Shown: positions 5,084 to 7,377 of the stretch, in pieces
Layout: each line of letters starts with the position of its first letter
Position numbering within the stretch: the stretch's first letter is position 1
NCBI GenBank assembly: GCA_002411175.1
Contig: DHRN01000068.1
Location: 35,145-42,521 of the forward strand
DNA: 7,377 nt
DNA from: Anaerolineaceae bacterium UBA5311
Lineage (GTDB): Bacteria > Chloroflexota > Anaerolineae > Anaerolineales > Anaerolineaceae
Reading direction: 5' to 3'
Program-made: the position numbers and the translations under genes
Notes under the pieces: generated by a model
Seen by the model: the letters and a program-made list of their open reading frames with translations, nothing else
Database searches by the model: none
Told to the model about the DNA's origin: nothing

Positions 5084-5761
5084 CTATTGCGGAATTTGTT
5101 TGAACAGCTCATAGCCATAATGATAAATCCCTGCTGTTGCCGCTGCCACTATCAGTACAAAGACAAAGGCATAGAGCAGCGCATTTGGTCTGGCAGCATC
5201 CCTGACCCGATCAAAAAATATTCTGACAGGATTAATCAAATTAACCATCGCATAGACCAAAAAGCCCACCAGCGTTCCAAACGAGTTCAGAATCAGATCG
5301 TCAACATCAAAAACCCGACCAATCAGGAAAGTTTGGGCGAGTTCAATCATTAATGAAAACGACAGCCCAAGCAAAACCACCAGCCATCCCCTGTTCAAAC
5401 GTTTTTCCAGCAGCGGAATAGTCATTCCAAGCGGTGAAAATATCAGGATGTTGCCGACAATGTTTATAAAGACGATCCGCCGGGTCATGTCCTGGTCAAA
5501 GATGGAGGCTTTTTCAATCATCAGCAAAATACCCTGCAAGGGTTTAAAATTTGCCCTTTGACCCTCGCGCTCCAACAAAATTGTAAATGGCTCGAAGGTT
5601 CTGAAAAGCAGGATGGAAATGTACAAGAACAATCCCCAAAGTAATATTTCACGATAAGTATTTATTTTTTTGTATCTGATTGCCCTGAAGATTCTGGAAA
5701 CAGCCCATACAACCAGGACGATTTTAAAAAGCAATTGATAGTCATAGGTAAAGTAAATCAT
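5084..5761 (-). CDS. VanZ-like integral membrane protein
   Basis: The 225-residue protein has about six membrane segments (near 8-24, 40-56, 98-117, 125-147, 156-175 and 196-213). The centre shows the VanZ-family pattern: NFKP (71-74), NIVGNILIFSPLGM (100-113) with Asn104, the helix ending IELAQ (139-143), and FDVDDLILNSFGTLVG (151-166). VanZ is known from low-level teicoplanin resistance in the enterococcal vanA cluster, but most family members have no proven job; no van resistance genes are nearby, so a role in envelope or glycopeptide response is only a possibility. The C-terminus extends past the core with an additional helix. The start ATG has GAGG about five bases ahead. It is divergent from the histidine phosphatase gene. 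Confidence 0.85.
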   Translation of the reverse strand: MIYFTYDYQLLFKIVLVVWAVSRIFRAIRYKKINTYREILLWGLFLYISILLFRTFEPFTILLEREGQRANFKPLQGILLMIEKASIFDQDMTRRIVFINIVGNILIFSPLGMTIPLLEKRLNRGWLVVLLGLSFSLMIELAQTFLIGRVFDVDDLILNSFGTLVGFLVYAMVNLINPVRIFFDRVRDAARPNALLYAFVFVLIVAAATAGIYHYGYELFKQIPQ

Positions 5762-5791
5762 AAGTACCTCATCTGCATTGTATCCGATATT

Positions 5792-5871
5792 AGCGTGTTA
5801 ACGCTTCTGCAAACAAGCTACAAACAAGCAACCTATGTTATTATCATTTGAGATTCGCGCTTCTTGTTTGC
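5792..5871. promoter_or_regulatory. shared control region of the divergent VanZ-like and SixA-like genes
   Basis: The 128-base gap contains AGCGT-GTTA-ACGCT (5792-5805), a 5-bp dyad. Two direct copies of CAAACAAG (5810-5817 and 5821-5828) follow at an 11-base period, one helical turn, and an inverted copy lies at 5863-5870. No consensus -35/-10 pair is clear for either gene; TATTAT (5839-5844) is the best -10 for the plus strand and TACAAT (5782-5777) for the minus strand. The repeated motif could bind a regulator. Confidence 0.4.
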
Positions 5872-5889
5872 GATTTTTGGGAGATGACA

Positions 5890-6477
5890 ATGACCAGGAC
5901 CTTAATGATATTGCGCCATGCAAAGTCAAGCTGGAAAGATAAAAGCCTGAGAGACTTTGACCGTCCATTGAAGAAGAAGGGTCAGCAGACCGCGAAATTG
6001 ATCGGCAAGATTATAAGGCATGCAGATTGTGCACCCGATATTATTCTTAGCTCTCCAGCCGAACGTGCCAAAGAAACTACTGCGATGGTAGCTTTGCATT
6101 CTCATTACAACGGTCCTGTCGAATATGTGGAATCTCTCTATATGGGCGAGCCAGGCGATTACATCCGCGCTCTGCAGGAACTTCCCGTGGAGATTAAGAG
6201 CGCAATGGTGGTTGGGCATAACCCGGGTCTGGAAGCCCTGCTGCAGTTATTGGAAGGCAAGGTCAATGCCCTTTCTACCGGCGCGCTTGCCGTATTAAAC
6301 CTGGAGCTGACCGATTGGCAGGATTTAAACTCTTCAACAGTTGGAAAGCTAAGCCAATTCTGGGATCCAGATGAAATCGACCTGGAAGAAATCGAGGAAG
6401 AAATGGCTAAAGAAAAGAAGGAAAAAGAAAAGAAAGATAAGAAAGACAAAAAGGACAAAAAGAAGGATAAGAAGTAA
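5890..6477 (+). CDS. SixA-like histidine phosphatase with lysine-rich tail
   Basis: This 195-residue protein belongs to the histidine (phosphoglycerate mutase-like) phosphatase superfamily, SixA branch. Residues LMILRHAKSSW carry the catalytic RH (Arg9, His10); ILSSPAERAKET supplies Arg59; VVGHNPGLE supplies the second histidine, His110. The short body without a large insert is typical of SixA, which removes phosphate from phosphohistidine in phosphorelay domains in E. coli; the substrate here is unknown. The body ends near residue 158. A tail (159-195) runs from acidic (DLEEIEEE) to lysine-rich (DKK)n, 15 Lys in the last 22 residues. GGGAG (5879-5883) lies six bases before the ATG at 5890; the ATG at 5884 would touch it, so 5890 is chosen. 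It is cytosolic and monocistronic. Confidence 0.88.
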   Translation: MTRTLMILRHAKSSWKDKSLRDFDRPLKKKGQQTAKLIGKIIRHADCAPDIILSSPAERAKETTAMVALHSHYNGPVEYVESLYMGEPGDYIRALQELPVEIKSAMVVGHNPGLEALLQLLEGKVNALSTGALAVLNLELTDWQDLNSSTVGKLSQFWDPDEIDLEEIEEEMAKEKKEKEKKDKKDKKDKKKDKK

Positions 6478-6577
6478 CCTGTTTTTTTTTGATGAAAGAT
6501 GACCAACGTAGCCCTGATTTATCGTTGCGTGTTCTTTCAACAACTGAGTTTGTGCTTTCCTGTTTCGAGTGTCATCC

Positions 6578-6605
6578 CACCCGCTTGTTTTAGCCGGGTG
6601 TTTTT
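6578..6605 (+). terminator. intrinsic terminator after the SixA-like gene
   Basis: CACCCG (6578-6583) pairs with CGGGTG (6595-6600) across an 11-base loop, followed by TTTTT (6601-6605). It lies 100 bases past the stop codon; a run of nine T (6482-6490) sits closer to the stop but without a stem. The rest of the gap up to 6701 holds only ATCCTGA/TCAGGAT inverted scraps. Confidence 0.75.
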
Positions 6606-6701
6606 GTTCGGTTTTTTGCCATCCTGAATTTTTGTTGCCCATTCCACTGAGGTCGTACGTTCAGCGTTGGGTCAGCCATCAGGATGAGAAAAAGCCTTTG
6701 C

Positions 6702-7103
6702 TCACGAGAAATCGGTCCATTCGACTGATTTCCAAATCTCGAGGCACTCGCGCATATCATCCGCAAGATCAAAATAGAAAGCCGTCTGCAGGCAGCCGTA
6801 GGGAGCGGTGGTGAAAGCATGCAGAGCCAGGCGTGTACGCCCGGGCATGACTTCTTCTGGCTTCAGGTAACCAAAACGCGTGATATCCCCTTCGTCTTCC
6901 CCAATCATTTCCAGCTTTTCCGCCTCTGCTTTTGCCTGGAGGTTCGCCAACAGAGTCTGGCGATGTTTCTCTCCGGAATAAGCAAAAATCGTCATCAGGA
7001 TGGTGATGCCAGCACGCCAATAAATGAGGTGATCTCCGTCCTTGCGATGTTGATAGCCCGCCGGAATTTCCAGGGACCATTCATGAGACAAATTAATTCG
7101 CAT
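6702..7103 (-). CDS. small unrecognised protein, possibly PsbP/Mog1-like fold
   Basis: From the ATG at 7103 the protein has 133 residues, starting MRINLSHEWSLEIPAGYQ. It has no signal peptide or membrane helix. The order of short strands, a central helix (about 47-65, TLLANLQAKAEAEKLEMI) and a final ...TAFYFDLADDMRECLEIWKSVEW is reminiscent of the PsbP/Mog1/DcrB-like fold, but this is a weak impression, and I give no function. A longer start at 7139 exists, adding 12 residues (MEDDSRNRYNRH). Neither start has a good SD; 7103 is preferred because the -10 TATAAT falls exactly where it would create a leaderless mRNA beginning at the ATG. No clear terminator follows. Confidence 0.65.
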   Translation of the reverse strand: MRINLSHEWSLEIPAGYQHRKDGDHLIYWRAGITILMTIFAYSGEKHRQTLLANLQAKAEAEKLEMIGEDEGDITRFGYLKPEEVMPGRTRLALHAFTTAPYGCLQTAFYFDLADDMRECLEIWKSVEWTDFS

Positions 7104-7109
7104 ATGCCG

Positions 7110-7138
7110 ATTATACCTGTTTCGGGAATCGTCTTCCA
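7110..7138 (-). promoter_or_regulatory. -10 box giving a possible leaderless mRNA
   Basis: On the minus strand a perfect TATAAT (7115-7110) ends six bases before the ATG at 7103, so the predicted transcription start coincides with the A of the start codon. The -35 at 17 bases spacing is TGGAAG (7138-7133), only three of six matches. The absence of an SD near 7103 agrees with leaderless translation. Confidence 0.45.
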
Positions 7139-7204
7139 TAGCTGGAATGCCTTGAGGACTGTTTCGGTTTTGACCAGAGCTGATAAAGCATTGATTGAGA
7201 GCCA

Positions 7205-7334
7205 GTCATTCTGACAAACCGACTGCGATTCTGAGCCTCTTTTGCGAAGGATCTTTACTTTGCAATGGAATGGTCATTGTGGTTGAAATGTCAAGACCCG
7301 TACACACAATTCTGCAGTCGTTCTTCAGGATGAC
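7205..7334. repeat. imperfect inverted repeat, MITE- or REP-like remnant
   Basis: The arms are 7205-7226 (+) and 7314-7334 (read on the minus strand). Both begin GTCAT(T/C)CTGA and end CGACTGC, with a few mismatches and one indel between. About 87 bases lie inside, including ATTCTGAGC and GCGAAGGATC scraps. The same GTCATTCTGA core occurs at 2913-2922 on the minus strand. No ORF or target duplication is evident. A short hairpin CCCCT-CTAA-AGGGG (7347-7360) follows near the window end. Confidence 0.5.
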
Positions 7335-7377
7335 CACCCACCTGCTCCCCTCTAAAGGGGGGGCAACAACGACCCCC

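Noticed and set aside
5084..5761. Glycopeptide-resistance cluster.
   Set aside because: Only a VanZ-like protein is present; no ligase, dehydrogenase, dipeptidase or two-component genes of a van cluster accompany it.
6482..6490. Run of nine T after the SixA-like stop as a terminator.
   Set aside because: No G+C-rich stem precedes it; the real hairpin with T-run is at 6578-6605.

Overview
The window looks like a chromosomal segment of a bacterium of roughly 50% G+C, most plausibly a Chloroflexota of the Anaerolineae type. This is inferred from style, not proven. The pointers are a PadR/HAAS-type membrane cassette, a lipoprotein with a Thr/Pro linker ahead of beta-sandwich repeats, a receiver-less LuxR-type regulator, and intergenic scraps of a GTCATTCTGA-type dispersed repeat. 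There is no rRNA, tRNA, transposase, phage gene or CRISPR array. Genes use ordinary Shine-Dalgarno (SD) sites and sigma-70-like promoters.

Layout: (1) 1-650, a small LuxR-type HTH regulator (88-516, +) behind a near-consensus promoter with a 12-bp perfect palindrome at the start site, then a strong hairpin shared with the converging ferredoxin gene. (2) 666-1218, a two-domain tandem ferredoxin (-) with an extended -10 promoter, a leader folding into two hairpins, and a preserved internal SD plus ATG before the second domain. (3) 1286-2719, a PadR repressor and an overlapping HAAS/DUF1700-like membrane protein (-), driven by a TTGACA-18-TATAAT promoter with a dyad in its spacer. (4) 2720-3124, a non-coding stretch with hairpins and repeat remnants. 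(5) 3180-4016 (+), a fusion of a DUF952 domain (ADP-ribosyltransferase-like fold) to a cysteine-based protein or lipid phosphatase. (6) 4069-5010 (-), a lipoprotein with two copies of a beta-sandwich domain. (7) 5084-5761 (-), a VanZ-like membrane protein. (8) 5890-6477 (+), a SixA-like histidine phosphatase with a lysine-rich tail. (9) 6702-7103 (-), a small unrecognised protein, possibly translated from a leaderless mRNA, followed by another repeat-like stretch to the window end.

The genes do not form one pathway. Most are single transcription units with their own promoters and convergent terminators. The only clear operon is padR plus the HAAS-like gene, where a cytosolic repressor and a membrane protein probably form one regulatory module. 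The strongest candidates for something unusual are the DUF952-phosphatase fusion, the ferredoxin whose second domain still carries what looks like its own translation start, the SOS-box-like palindrome over the start of the LuxR-type gene, and the histidine phosphatase with a (DKK)n tail.
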